From positions 6,656,501 through 6,720,500 of the forward strand of contig AP031356.1 in NCBI GenBank assembly GCA_037833965.1: a stretch of 64,000 nt of DNA. The letters run 5' to 3'. A program made the position numbers and the translations under genes. Of the stretch, positions 36,501 to 48,555 are shown one piece after another. Every line of letters starts with the position of its first letter. Within the stretch, counting starts at the first letter, position 1. Origin of the DNA: Marchantia polymorpha subsp. ruderalis (taxonomy: Eukaryota; Streptophyta; Marchantiopsida; Marchantiales; Marchantiaceae). The notes under the pieces are model-generated. The model was given only the letters and a program-made list of their open reading frames with translations, did no database searches and had not been told where the DNA came from.

Positions 36501-39500
36501 CATGCAATTCCGAGCATTGGAGAGCATGAAATACATAGACCGCTTTGAGGCCAGCGTGGAAGCAGAAGAAACTTATTTCGAGATGACATTTTCCAGGTGC
36601 TCATTATTTGCTGTGAAACAGAGCACCTTAACCTTAAAAATTGCTTCTCACGTTCAGGAAAAGTTTCGTCTACATTTGTAAGAATCAACCTTAGAGAATC
36701 TGAATGTGTTTATGTTTTACCGAGCGTGGGTCTTCATCTCAGTTCGTCTAACCTACTTCACGTGGGCACATTGGAGCAGGCTTATGCACAAACTCAACCC
36801 CCTGATGATAGCGTTTGCTAAAGTGAACTTCAACAATTGCCAAGCGATATACCAGGAAGAATTGCAGACTCTGACAAGGTTTATCGTCTTCCCTCTTCAG
36901 TCAATATTCTTTCGGCCACTGTCACAAAGTGTATCTTTACCGTAGAGAAGAGCGCATTTCAGAAACAGGTCGTGGAGCGAGAGAATTTTCAATAGATATG
37001 GATAACTTCGTCAGTGCCTCTGTATTGATGTGAACCTTCGTGATTTTGGATTAGATGGGACGAAGAAAACCTCAGAAAGCTCTACAACTTTCAACGTCAG
37101 CCATTATTACCAGCTTTCTTGGCAGGCGCGGTGGGCATGCCGGACCCCAAACTATCTCTTGCTCGATCAGTTTGGACCAGAGGTTCGGTGCTGGTTACGG
37201 TCATAGATGACCTCTTCGACGAAGCATCACTGCATGATGGAATTCAGGGTCTCAGACTCTTCCACGAAAGCATCAAACGGTAAATTACAGGTCCTCCAGT
37301 TCACAACTCAAAAGTTTTGATATATATTTTATCCCTTCCTTCAGTAGCCTGTAGGCCTGCTGGGTCTTCCTTCACTCATTTCTACAACGTATGATGACAC
37401 CTTGGGATCAATGACATGCACGCAGATGGGATCCGTCAATCGTTGATACGTGCTGCGACTCGGTGAAAATCCTGGCCAGACTGCTTATGAACGAGGTTGA
37501 TAGCTTGTGCAAGGAAGCGAGCGAGGCCCAAGGAAGGGACCTCACTCCTTTCCTCAGAACTCTCGTGAGTACAGTTTTCTTCACAACAACATCTACCTGT
37601 GACTGGAGTGACGCACATGCTGACTGTTCAGAAACACCCAATTGCTATGCCGCTTGATCATGTGATATGGAACTCGAGTTCCGTGTACCAGCTTTGATTG
37701 AGTGGTTACAAGGTTGTGATAGATGCTTTGTAGTGGCAAGATGTGATAGCGGAGTTTTTGACCGAAGCTGAGTGGAACGACTCCGGATATCAACCAAGCT
37801 CGGAAGAGTATCTGAGGACTGGAGCTATATCATTCGGTCTTGGGCCCATTACCTTGTACACTATATTCTGCTACGGTGAGCACATTTCCGATGATATGAT
37901 CGAGGACGACGACTACTTGGAGGCCTTCGACCTCGTCAACCAGTACGGAAGGCTCATCAACGACCTCAGAACCCACTCCGTAAGTCCACAGTCTCCTCAT
38001 ATCTCAGGGCCCCAAACTCCAGCATAATTCAAACTCTGCTCTGCAGTGTGCTTGCGTATTTCACGTTTCTGGCCACATCATCTAGGGAATCTTGTCAGAA
38101 GCTGAATACATTTTCATATGTTTGATTTTTGCATTCTCCTGGGAAAGGGCATCATTCTACTGTGGCAGTGTGCTAAACGCGTCTTGACCTCATGTTTTGT
38201 TGCTGGCAAAGAGATAAAGCTGGCAATGAAAGCTGCTATGTACAAGAACTTTCTTGTTTCCAGCTATTCTTCTAACACGGGACACAAGGTATTTTGGCTA
38301 TGACGGGCAAGTCCTAAAGATGAGAGTTCGTTGAGCTTTTTCATAATCTTCCAATTTGTGCTGAGCCATGGTACGCTCGGGGAGAGAAACTGAAAGCATA
38401 TCGTATGAAGTAATCTGGGCTCTCTTTTCCATGTAGAAGATGTCCCTTATAATGTTTCTCGTCTCCTCCTGATAGCATCCCTGGAGTAGTCTTTCCGTGT
38501 ACTGGATGCAACAGAGATGACTCGTGGGACACCTCAGTGTCCAAAGCATGTTCGGATGATAGGACTCAGCCAACATGTGCCACAGAAAGGTGACAACGTC
38601 CCAGGTTGCCAGGATTATCATCAAAGGTATTATCTACGATAATACCTTCGATGTTGTTGATGTCCTTTCGAGACTCAACAATGTGAATCACTAACCAACT
38701 AATCCATAGACCAATCCATGTGGGTTGCTGAAGAACTCCTTGCTGGAGTAAGGGTTTAAGGAACTTTGCGCATGAGGTCCATAGACCTGTGGGTTGCTGA
38801 AGCACTCTTTGCTGGAGGAAGGTTTTAAGGAACTTTGCGCATGAGGTTCATAGAACTGTGGGTTGCAGGGTTTAGGGTTTATCATCAAAGATATTATCTA
38901 AGATAATACCTTCGATGATGTCCGTTCGAGACTGAACAATGTGAATCACTAACCAACTAATCCATAGACCTGTGGGTTGCTGAAGTACTTTGCTGGAGTA
39001 AGGGTTTAAGGAACTTTGCGCATGAGGTTCATAGAACTGTGGGTTGCAGGGTTTAGGGTTTAGGGTTTATCATCAAAGGTATTATCTAAGATAATACCTT
39101 CGAAGATGTCCGTTCGAGACTCAGCAAGGTGAATCACTAACCAACTAATCCATAGACTTGTGGGTTGCTGAAGCACTCTTTGCTGGAGTAAGGGTTTAAG
39201 GAACTTTGCGCATGAGGTCCATAGACCTGTGGGTTGCTGAAGTACTCTTTGCTGGAGTAAGGGTTTAAGGAACTTTGCTCATGAGGCCAATAGAACTCAT
39301 TACTCTTCAGGATTGAACCTGCAGTGGGCAAGGTCATGCCAGTGAATGTGATCTTTCGGGTCGAATGTAAGTTTAATGCAAAGCATATTGAGTGAGGCTG
39401 ATAATGATTGGCATGGGTTCTGACTGATTCAGGGATGACGTGATTCTTGTGTGCAGAGAGAAGTGTTAGGGGGCCACAACTCATTCATCAGTGTGTACCA

Positions 39501-39753
39501 AAGAGAGCACCCCAAGGAATCGAAGCAAGAAGCATACGCAAGTGTGCAAAATGTGCTGAAGGGGTTGGCATCAAAAGTGTTCTCGAAATTGCTGAACCCA
39601 AGGTACAGCTCTCAATCGGTTAGGGAAACGCATTTGGTCATGATGCGGTCTCTCTACCTCATGTATTACGAAGTCGATGGCTACCGCTTTACCACTCACG
39701 AGCTCAAAAAGCAAATTCAACGCTTTTTCTACAAACGCTTCCCCAGCGAGTAG
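33544..39753 (+). CDS. Class I (ent-kaurene-synthase-like) diterpene synthase
   Basis: Thirteen exons: 33544-33645, 33937-34252, 34403-34592, 34929-35152, 35260-35380, 35682-35791, 35921-36111, 36472-36596, 36780-36878, 37055-37279, 37426-37564, 37734-37979, 39457-39753; 2385 nt, 794 residues. It has the full gamma-beta-alpha architecture: SAYDTAWVARIP (65-76) and ADGSWGE in the gamma domain, DLDW-like LDWEGIRELQFEDGS in beta, LYRASEMIFPGE, then DDLFD (544-548) and the NSE/DTE motif N690-D691-T694-E698 in alpha. The class II DxDD site is replaced by DIET (334-337), so protonation-initiated cyclisation is not expected; a prenyl diphosphate such as ent-CPP is the likely substrate. An acidic run, SEPDEDDNDDESSDD, precedes that site. 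No clear plastid transit peptide is visible. The NSE/DTE motif is split exactly by the 1477-bp last intron. Twelve introns fit the ancestral TPS gene structure. The product cannot be inferred. Confidence 0.93.
38617..39295. repeat. Nested tandem repeats with telomere-like motifs in the last diterpene synthase intron
   Basis: Three long units begin at 38617, 38881 and 39069, each with ATCATCAAAGGTATTATC. Each starts with a palindromic stem (AAGGTATTATC / GATAATACCTT). Each unit also contains one or two copies of a ~69-bp subunit (TGTGGGTTGCTGAAGCACTC ... GGAACTTTGCGCATGAGG). The first two units end in GGTTTAGGG repeats. The array accounts for much of the intron's length. Confidence 0.9.
39049..39068 (+). 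repeat. Interstitial plant telomere repeats
   Basis: Nearly three TTTAGGG units at 39049-39068, with a shorter run near 38868-38880, each at the junction between repeat units. The heptamer is the Arabidopsis-type plant telomere unit. Confidence 0.75.
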
Positions 39754-42700
39754 TGAATCGTCTTCACCAAACCTGTTGCAATCAGTGGTTTGTGCTGTGT
39801 GATAAGATCTACGGTAAAATCATGGCATCAAGAACCTTCACAAGAGGATCTGCCGATCCATGAATCTTTTAAAGGATCGTTGACAACTTGAAGGCAAAGA
39901 GTTCACATTTCACAACTGGTGAATCATCAGTACCCTCCTTTTTTTTTCAAGTGAGAGGTAAAATCACCGAAGGTGAAATTATGGATCAAAACATAAGTTT
40001 TAGACGGTCCATATTCCTATAGAGAGTTCTATGATTCGACGGGTTCATGGCTCTTTGAAACGTTGCTGCTATATGAGGGTCATATTTAGAGTTTTCAAAC
40101 ATAGTTCCCCTTTTCAATCTTCAGAATCTTCAACTCGCAGATTTGAAGGGTGGAAGCTGAACGAGGTCGAATTCAATTCCGCTTTAGAATCTTCAGAACC
40201 TCCACGTGAGTTGGTCGCAAGAGCAATATTTCTCAAACTATTACCCCTGATGATAATTTCTGTACACAGTATGATGAACTCCAGTACGGTTCGACATCTA
40301 AACCTGAGCGAGCGATCGAGAGACCAGACCATGTTCTGACACCATAATGTCACCATAATTTGAATTGTAAGTTAGTGGAATCTAATTTTTTTCTTCTTAC
40401 TCGACGCATCTTCGTTCGTGTTAGTGTGCCAATCAGTGCACCATAGCCCCATGCCCCGTGCATCCACTATGGAGGAGAAGATACTTCCGTCTGCGATACT
40501 CTAAGAAAAGGGTGTCCATGAATTCATTGAGGGCTGCATTTTGCCCAACTGCTCTCATGGCTCACAACAAGCGTCGTCCATAGACTCAACACAGTCACGT
40601 CACTACGAGACCGGCACCAACGAAGAAACAATGTGTCCAGCCATCCGGAGTCTGATCTACACCTCGAATCTCTGCTGGCCATCGCTGCTGTATTTCCATG
40701 GCCCCTCGTCACCTCATCAGGCTCACAATAGCGCTAAGGAACAGCTCCTGCTCGACAATATTGCCAGCAGGCAATTAGGGCAAAGAGCCTGGAATCCGTG
40801 ATCTGGATTCTCCACCATTCACTCCATCACATACAAAAACAGGCTTCCGGTAAAATGAAATAGCATGACCAGATTGAGGCGGTCCTCAAGGCTCAAAGGG
40901 CATGTCGATTTGACGAGGACGTTTCTTTCGATATGTAGCTCCAACTTCCATCGGACATCGGTTTATCAGTTGAAGCTTGAGTCTCAGAAAGAGATCTCGC
41001 GTGATCCCTATCAAACTCTTGTTCGTACACATTGTGATGGCAATTATTCGTGAACTCAATCTTCTGCAATCGAGCTGCAAGCAAACCTTCCTGCTTGAAT
41101 TCACAGCCACATGTGACCTGTGGATTTGAGCGTTGGTAGCAATTCTTCTGATGAATGCGCAAATTCTGGAGAAGATCTCTATCGAAACAACGCAGAAAGG
41201 ATGGGAAACGCGAGACTGCACATTCGGAAGAATTGTGAATGGAAATGTTTGGCATCCTTCAAACTAGAATAAATTCAGATACGCAATAGAAATACATTTA
41301 CACATACACAGGTTTCTCCAGAGATCAGGATGATTTTAACTCTGGGTCAATGGAAGTCAAACATGTACGACATACCCATCGCTGGCCGTATGGTGAAGAC
41401 GATGATGCAATAGATTGCATCGTCATTTGTCAGACTCGTAGGACCTGACTTTGATACAGGCCCACAACACACTTCACAGTTCTTTGAATCCTCGGTCAGA
41501 GCCAAAGATATCACTGGAGTCAAAATTCGACAGGAGGCTCTCAAGATGCGAGCTCTGTAAGATCATCATCGCACTTCGTCATGGCAAATCAGATCAGCAT
41601 TCAAGATCAGCAAGCTGTAACTAGCAAACGAAGCAGCGTTAGTTGCTCTCACACTATTGGAAATCCTTTAGCACAACTAATTTCGAAGCAGATGCAGACT
41701 TTCTCGTCTGAATCTTGTGCTGAAACACATGAAAACGAATTTCACTTCATAACCAGATTTTGATGACCGAGATGTGGATTCGGATATAGATACATGGCAT
41801 GGTTGTACTGGCGACATTATTTAATTCATTATCTAAAAAAAATTTAGTAAATTTTTTTTGAGACGAAATTAAACCTAAATTAACATTATAAAGAGACTAA
41901 ATTAACATTAATTAATATTTTTGAGTAGATTAAATTAACCTGAATTATTTTTTTAACTAAATTAACCATATTTAGGTCATTTAGAGGAGTAACTATTATA
42001 ATCACGCCTTTACATGATGTAATGTCTTCCATATTGGGTGTGTTCCCGTGTATCATGTTTTTAGCTTATTTTAGGTACAGTACCGTATTTACATAATTCT
42101 AGAGGTAACAATACCCAACGCTATGCCTAAGAAGTGTATCGCGTAATTACTACTAATTGTGAATCTCTCGATTTGATACAGACCACATATTGTGATTTCG
42201 GATGTAATTTTAGTCACGAAATTATCGTGACATAGCCCCTGGTTTCTGATTTCTTCCCTCCCTGGTCTTCTCATAATTTTAGTCACCCACTTTCCATGCA
42301 CAGGAGTTGTCCATGCTAAACTTGTGCCCAACCAGTGACCGACCTGATGTAACCGCATCGTTCGCATTGCAACATCTTGGTGTGAAGGAAGGCGTGAAGG
42401 GGAGAGCTTCATCATCTTTGCGTGAGGTCAAGTCTGATCTCCATCTTTGCGGGCTTTGACTCTGTATGCTTGGGACACGATGAATGCAAGTCAAATGAGC
42501 TGGAATTTGCACGTTTAAAATACGAGAATGGTTGTACACTTTCTCGATTTCAAACCGACTACCGTTGATAGAGAAATGCATCAAACTGCCAACGAACATA
42601 TCTCGATTGCCGAGCATCATCTTCTTCGCCTAGAACGCTCTCACTGAACGCCTCGCTACCTGTGGTTGAGTTATTCTTGTAACTTCAGACAGTTCAATAC

Positions 42701-43800
42701 GACGGCTGGCTGCAGCGAATGTGGGACTAGCTTAACCACAGTCAAACCATTCCATGACCGTTAATTCCCGTTCAGCGAAACAATGTCACCACAGACTCCA
42801 GTTTCTCAACGCATATGCCGAGGGGTTTCCTTGAGGGAGATACATAGAAATAGATAAATAAAAATAAAATAAAATAGGTAAGTAGATCAAGCCCGTGGTA
42901 CCAAAAGGTCGAAAAACACATGACAAATCATTCAGTCACTCAGGATAAGTATCCTAGAGATATTTTCCTAGTTAGTGTCTGGAGCACCAAAATGATGAAT
43001 AATGACATCTCTAATATAATAATCTAAATCACAAGCACTAACTCTAGTTAAGTACAGAAATTATCCAAATTTCTTCTATAATTTTATTTTTTTCATACCT
43101 TGGACGAATTACATAAATAATAAAAATACATTTTCTCGTACATTCACTTTCACTTTCTTCTTTGGAATGGCTTCACAGAAGGAGAGATCTGGTCAGAAAC
43201 TCATCAGGAGGTACATGATTTATGCTATGGCTCGAAGGGTACAGTCACCCTTTGCAATCACAGCATGAAGCGAAATGAAGAACCAACTCACTGCTCCAGC
43301 TCCAAAGAGATTCCGAGAATAACTGGCCGACCTCGAGGGACTGCCGGTAGCTTTGCTGGAATGAGGAGGAGGTTCTGCAGAATGACCGGAAGTTTTACCT
43401 CCGGTCCGCCGGACTACTGTATACCTGCTCATGGGAACGATGTACTACTGTATGGTCTCGCAACGAACAGAGACGGCAAGTAGAAAACTAACATCGTAAT
43501 ATATTGTATTTCTCCAACACATACAGATCATACCGTATACCATACTGTACATGAAGTTCACTCCTTCGGCAGGACGAAGGAGTCCTTCCTCCTGCACTAC
43601 TTCCGGTCGGTAATTTTCGCTCGCACTTGGGGCGAAAATTGCAGATTTCTGGAGAGCAGATCGAGAATGTTTGTACGTACGTGGTCAAGCCCAACCAACT
43701 AAGTTAGTTGAACTAACCACGTTCCAGCAGCCAGGACGAAAAGGGCACGTGCTACCACCGGCAAAACGGGACGACTTCGTAAAAGTCGCCAGTCTTCGAA
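39754..43800. other. Intergenic region after the diterpene synthase
   Basis: No recognised gene. Short frames at 40031-40339, 40893-41255 (minus) and 42279-42620 (minus) have no family resemblance. 41830-42000 and 42840-43150 are AT-rich with poly-A and poly-T runs. A tract near 43550-43700 holds several short inverted words, including AACTAAGTTAGTT. Confidence 0.45.
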
Positions 43801-45253
43801 CAGCGCAACTCCGTACCGAGTAGGGACAAGACGCAGTGACCACCGACTACGTCACCGAGCGGCAACTGAGCTGCAGCTCAGCTCAGCCCCATTGGATGGA
43901 GGCGGCAGGCAGGCAGCGGATGACGAGGACTGACTGCGCTGAATTGAGAGTTCGGGTTGGGGGGAAGCGCGACGCGCACGGGGCATTTGAATCTCGACGT
44001 ATTTGCGCAGATGCTCGATGCAGCGAGAGATTCTCCCCCAGCGACGATACGAAGGAATGCGTGGAATCTTCTCGTTGGGCCGTATTTCAATTTGCTCGTC
44101 GCGCGAGAGGAAGCGAGCGAGCGAGCGCACTTTTGGACGTTGGCAAGAGCGGAGCGAGCGAGTGAGTTGGTGAGCGACGAGTGATTTATGTATGAGTAGG
44201 TTCTATTGTGTGCACGGAGAGCGAATGAATTCTCATTTCCCACCGTCGTCGAGCGAAAGAAAGGATCGTGCGATCGATCGCTGAGCTTGTCTCGTCGTCG
44301 TCGTCCGTCGAGGGCTTTGTGGAGGAATTCGATCGCGGGAGTTTGAGTTGCGCGCAGCATCGTGCATTTTGGAGAGTCCAGTCGGGTCTGCTCGATTCTT
44401 CTCTCCCGATTCTTCGATCGGGAGGGGGCACGCGTTTTCGGAGTTTGAATCGCCATGATCGAGAAACCCTAGGCACTATTGTGATCGGCCGGTGGCAGCA
44501 GAGGGAGGGAGGGAGGGAGAGAGGGGAGAAAGGGAGAAGGGAGGGAGGGAGGGGATCGGAGCTTGGCGATGTGCCTTCTGCTTTTTGCAAAGTGAGTTTA
44601 TGTCTTCATAAGGAACATTGTTGTGATTGTGGCACGCCTTCTGCGGGAATTTATTTTGGCATTTTCCTCGCCCGGCCAATGTGGAGGAGGCTTCGGTCGG
44701 ACGTGGTCAACGCACTGTGAGTGAGAGTGTGTGTGATCTTCTAGCTCCGCGAGGGGCTTTCGTGAACTCCGTTCGACTTCGTTCGCGTCTCTTTGATCGA
44801 GTCGTTGTCAGTGCAGGTCAGAAGTGGAAGTGGAGAGAGAGGGAGAGAGAGAGGGAGAGAAAGAGGGCCCTCGGGCCTCACAGTTTAGTTCATTGTTGCG
44901 GTGTTGATACAGTTTTTTCGTTACGATTTTCGCGGGGCTTTCGCGTTCGTCAGGTAAAAAGAGGAGCTGTCACGGAAGGAGAGAAAGCGTCAAGGATCGA
45001 TTCGGAAGGAAAGATTCGTGGATTATGAAGTGTTGACCGATTCCCGGAACTCTGTGCTTGCCGTCGTGTTCGGAATAGGTTACCAAGATTGGATCTTTTC
45101 TCTGGCATGTCTCCTCGCTTGTTCCTAGTATAAGTGCAAAGGGCACGCAGCTCGGATTTTGATAGACAGCAATTGAGCTCTGAGCATACGAAAAGAGCGT
45201 AACGGAATGTAACAGCAGATTGCGTTAGCATCGATGTTTGAAAGCGAGCTTAT
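43801..45253 (+). promoter_or_regulatory. GC/GA-rich promoter and leader of the PTP gene
   Basis: GC-rich DNA with several purine tracts precedes the phosphatase ATG. A telo-box word AAACCCTA is at 44464-44471. A (GGGA)n tract lies at 44502-44555 and a GA-repeat tract at 44832-44870. A possible leader intron donor (TCAG then GTAAAA) occurs at 44954. The last in-frame stop before the ATG is at 45239, which supports the start used. The transcription start cannot be placed from sequence. Confidence 0.45.
44502..44555 (+). repeat. (GGGA)n purine tract with G-quadruplex potential
   Basis: At least four consecutive GGGA units (44504-44520), then interrupted G-runs and a second GGGA cluster (44539-44554). 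Four G-triplets separated by single bases meet the usual quadruplex pattern on the sense strand of the PTP gene. Confidence 0.8.
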
Positions 45254-48200
45254 ATGAGTGCTTCTAGCTCTGCTTACAAGTCCGGGTGGGCTGTCCAGCT
45301 GCCTTTGTCTATTTGCGGCCTCTCTCTTGCGGAGAGAAGAGGAGTGAAGTTTGAGTTTGTGAAAAGTATTCTGCCTTGCAGACGTCGCCTAGACATGAGT
45401 AATTCTCCGATGACTCCGACTCCTTCGACGAGGATCTTCTCCCCAAAGATGAGTTCTGCGGGATTCAATGTATGGGAGGCGCTCAATATGCCGGAGAAGC
45501 CGGTGGCGAAATTGAGTGAAGAGCAGGTGGGAATCTGCAGAACCGCCATTGGGCACTTGAGAGGGAGTCGTTCCCAAGCTGACAAGGATTTCGATCTGAT
45601 GGCGGTGAGATCTCCATTCCTCCCTTATCTCTTTTGAAATATCTGTCGTGCCTAAATTCACGGTTACAGAGGAAATTCCAATCAACCGAGTTTGTAGAAA
45701 GAGAGCGTAGTCGTTCCAAGAGTGCGAGTTTTTTTCAAGCCTGATACCGGATTGTCAATTTGAAGTCGAAAGAAGGCGTTGCTTGTGAGGATTGTGTTTC
45801 ATCTTCTGTCTCTGATGCGATTCTGTACTCAGTGGGCTCAATTATCCTCTGTATAACCGACGTCTGTAATCGCTCCCCTTGTGTCAGCGAATTGAACCTC
45901 CGATAGTGTTCTTGTGTTCTCGGCCTCTGCTGCATCTCCTGCATCTCCGTTGCGTCAGGAACTCTTTCTTCATGTTCTTTGAATTCTCGCTCGAATACTG
46001 ATGTGAATTCATGTGACTGAATTCACAGGATGTACTCGACAATATTTCTTCTTTTCAACATTGAGGAGAGTGTATGATCGAACTAGGTTCTCGGATCCAA
46101 GTACACTTTGGTAGGAAGCCCTTGTGTATCCATTCGCTGCGAATTCATTCGCTCTGAATTCATGCGACGTTCAGAGCGAATAAATGCACGGGTTCGCTAT
46201 CATAGTGTAATTGGATCTGAGAACCTGGTCTAAATATTGTCGAGGACATCATGTAGAGATTGAGGATACGCTAAAGATGTGTTTTTTACCTCGGTAATTG
46301 GGAGGTCCGGTGGGGGTCAGCTTAGGATCACCCGCAAAAGTGCATTTGAAGAAATAATCAAGTCAAGTAGATATTGATTGTCCTTAGATTGTGCTTTAGT
46401 CACTTGAGGAAGGAGCAGGCCTGCTTGCGGAATGGACAAGATGCCCAGAACATGACATCAAACCCATAATTTGAAACGGACCCCCTGCTTCAATTAGGTG
46501 AACAGTCAGTCAGGAACACGCCGATCAAGTGCCACGGTCAATGAATGTAGCATTGATAGAAAATTTGCTTTTTACCATAACATTCCTATCTCTATAGCGG
46601 CTGACTGATTGTTCTCACGAAACTTCTATGGCGTGCAGGCAGAGAAGAATGTCGGTCATTTGAATCACTGCCAAACCTTTATTGCACAACACATCAGCAA
46701 TCAATTGAAAAATCGATACGTGAATGTGCTGCCCTGTATCCTACTGAGATGTAAATTTACTTTATCGCAACTGCTAACGCCATCTCAATATGTCTCTCTT
46801 ACGTTACGTTTGCCCCACTGTACGAACCCGAGATGGGTTATCTGTATAGCTTATCGATCCAAGAGTGCGCATTATCTTTGGTCTCAGGCTTCAACGTGAA
46901 TTGTCTGGAGTGTCCTCTGTAATAGTTTTGTTCAATGTTTTGGGGAGACAACCTTAACATGGCTTTGAAGACGACGATAACAGAGTGGTTCTGACTGCAA
47001 ATGGCCACGCTAGTGACTACATCAATGCGAGCTTCATCATGGTACAAACGCTATTTTATTAGCTCTGAATTGTGTGTGGTCTTTATCTGGTCCCAGCCAT
47101 CAGCTATTGACATGTTGAACGTCTATGGTATACTTGTCAACCATATGGGCTAGTAATTAAACGCTAATAAACCCGGAATGTGACTTGTAGGATCCAGTGC
47201 ATGAGAAGCTACCGGTGTACATAGCCACGCAGGGACCCTTGAGCTCCACAACGAATGACTTCTGGGAGATGATACTGCAAGAACATTGCCCTGTTATTAT
47301 CATGCTGACTCAGTTGGTAGATGGTAGTGAGGTATACTTTACCCCGTCGTTTCCCGTTGTCGCCTGTTTTGTCACACTCAGCTTTGTCTTTGGAATTGTC
47401 AGAATCGAGATTTTTAGCGGAGTCACAATGTTCTTTGAAGCAAACAGATGCTGTTGACTCGTCTTGACATGCTAGGTTATGCTATTTTGCAGGACAAATG
47501 TTACGAATATTTCCCGTCTGAATTGGATATGCCAGTACGGTACGGACGACTCATTGTCACCAACAAGTTCGTTGGGAGCATGGCGAATCATTCTATCGTC
47601 AAAAGGGTGTTCGAAGTCCGAATGATGACTGATGTACGTTCATTAAAGTTCCTGTCCTTAGTAGAACTTTTCTTACTGGACCTGTTTTCTGCTTTCTGTA
47701 GTCCATGTTTTCTTACTTGTCGGTTATCACCTGCCGTGGAGATGGTTTTCAAAAATTGATATGCAGCAGAAGTCGTTCAAGTGAATGTTGCTCATCAGGC
47801 TGATGACATGTGTCTTTTGCAGCCCGAGGCTCCACCACACTACGTCCTGCACCTAGAATATTTCGAGTGGCCTGACTTTCGTGTACCGAGCACAACTGTA
47901 TCACTCCGAGAGATGATGAGAAGTTTGCAGTTCATACCAGTGGATGCCGGTCCATTTGTCGTCCATTGCAGGTTTGTCCTTACTTTCTAGGAGGATGAAA
48001 CCGTCATCGTGCTTCAACGGGCATGTCTTCTTGTGTGTGTTTCATGTTTTGTTGTCGAGGATTAAGCGAAGTTGCAATTCGGTGTGCCGGATTTTGTGGA
48101 TCTTTTCCAGTCTATCGAGTTACTACTACTGGCTGATTGGTGGTCTTGATATCTTTCAGTGCAGGTATAGGTAGAACCGGCACGTACTGCGTAATAGATC

Positions 48201-48555
48201 ACACATTACGGCGAATTCTCAACGGTGATCTAACAGCAGTTGACGTATGCCAAACTCTTAGAACCTTTAGGAAACAACGATACGGCATGGTGCAAACTAG
48301 GGTAAGTTTGAAATCGATATCTTACGTTCGAACGTGTGAGTCAGATCGTTTGGAGATTCTTACCTTTTCTCTGCTCTTCTTATGTATTGGATCGATACGC
48401 CACATCTGGAAAACTGACATCCCATGTTGGTGGTACTCTTTTAGGATCAATTTCGCTTCTGCTATGACGCCGTCTGCGATGAACTTGAAGACATGATTTC
48501 CCATTCCCAAAATTCCACCCAGCATTCCTTCAAGGCAGCTGTAAACTCGCGCTGA
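45254..48555 (+). CDS. PTP1: Dual/tyrosine-specific protein phosphatase of the plant PTP1 type
   Basis: A classical cysteine PTP that dephosphorylates phosphotyrosine; in Arabidopsis, PTP1 acts on MAP kinases. Eight exons: 45254-45604, 46639-46735, 46971-47041, 47191-47331, 47493-47633, 47823-47971, 48160-48301, 48445-48555; 1203 nt, 400 residues. The catalytic domain is complete: KNRY phosphotyrosine-recognition motif (about 141-144), [17 protein letters not shown] loop (283-285), P-loop [10 protein letters not shown] (H315, C316, R322), Q-loop Gln in QTRDQF (366). The P-loop is split between exons 6 and 7. The first exon gives a 117-residue extension with several SP/TP sites ([15 protein letters not shown]), longer than I recall for the Arabidopsis enzyme. 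An internal ATG 47 codons in is an alternative start. The 1034-bp first intron carries a MITE. Confidence 0.93.
46029..46250. mobile_element. Foldback MITE in intron 1 of the PTP gene
   Basis: The 222-bp segment folds on itself nearly end to end. The outer arms GATGTACTCGACAATATTT (46029-46047) and the complement of AAATATTGTCGAGGACATC (46232-46250) differ at one base. Inner arms pair CTAGGTTCTCGGATCCAAG with a near-complement at 46207-46229. The centre is a perfect 12-bp stem (ATTCGCTCTGAA / TTCAGAGCGAAT). I could not identify a target duplication, so the superfamily is unassigned. Confidence 0.75.

Noticed and set aside
38617..39295. CRISPR-like array
   Set aside because: Repeats are long, variable in length, nested and without unique spacers; the window is a plant nuclear genome.
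38566..39484. Minus-strand frames with a repeated ~23-residue peptide (YGPHAQSSLNPYSSKE type)
   Set aside because: The periodicity comes from the ~69-bp DNA repeat, whose length is a multiple of three; it lies antisense inside an intron and the frame breaks between units.
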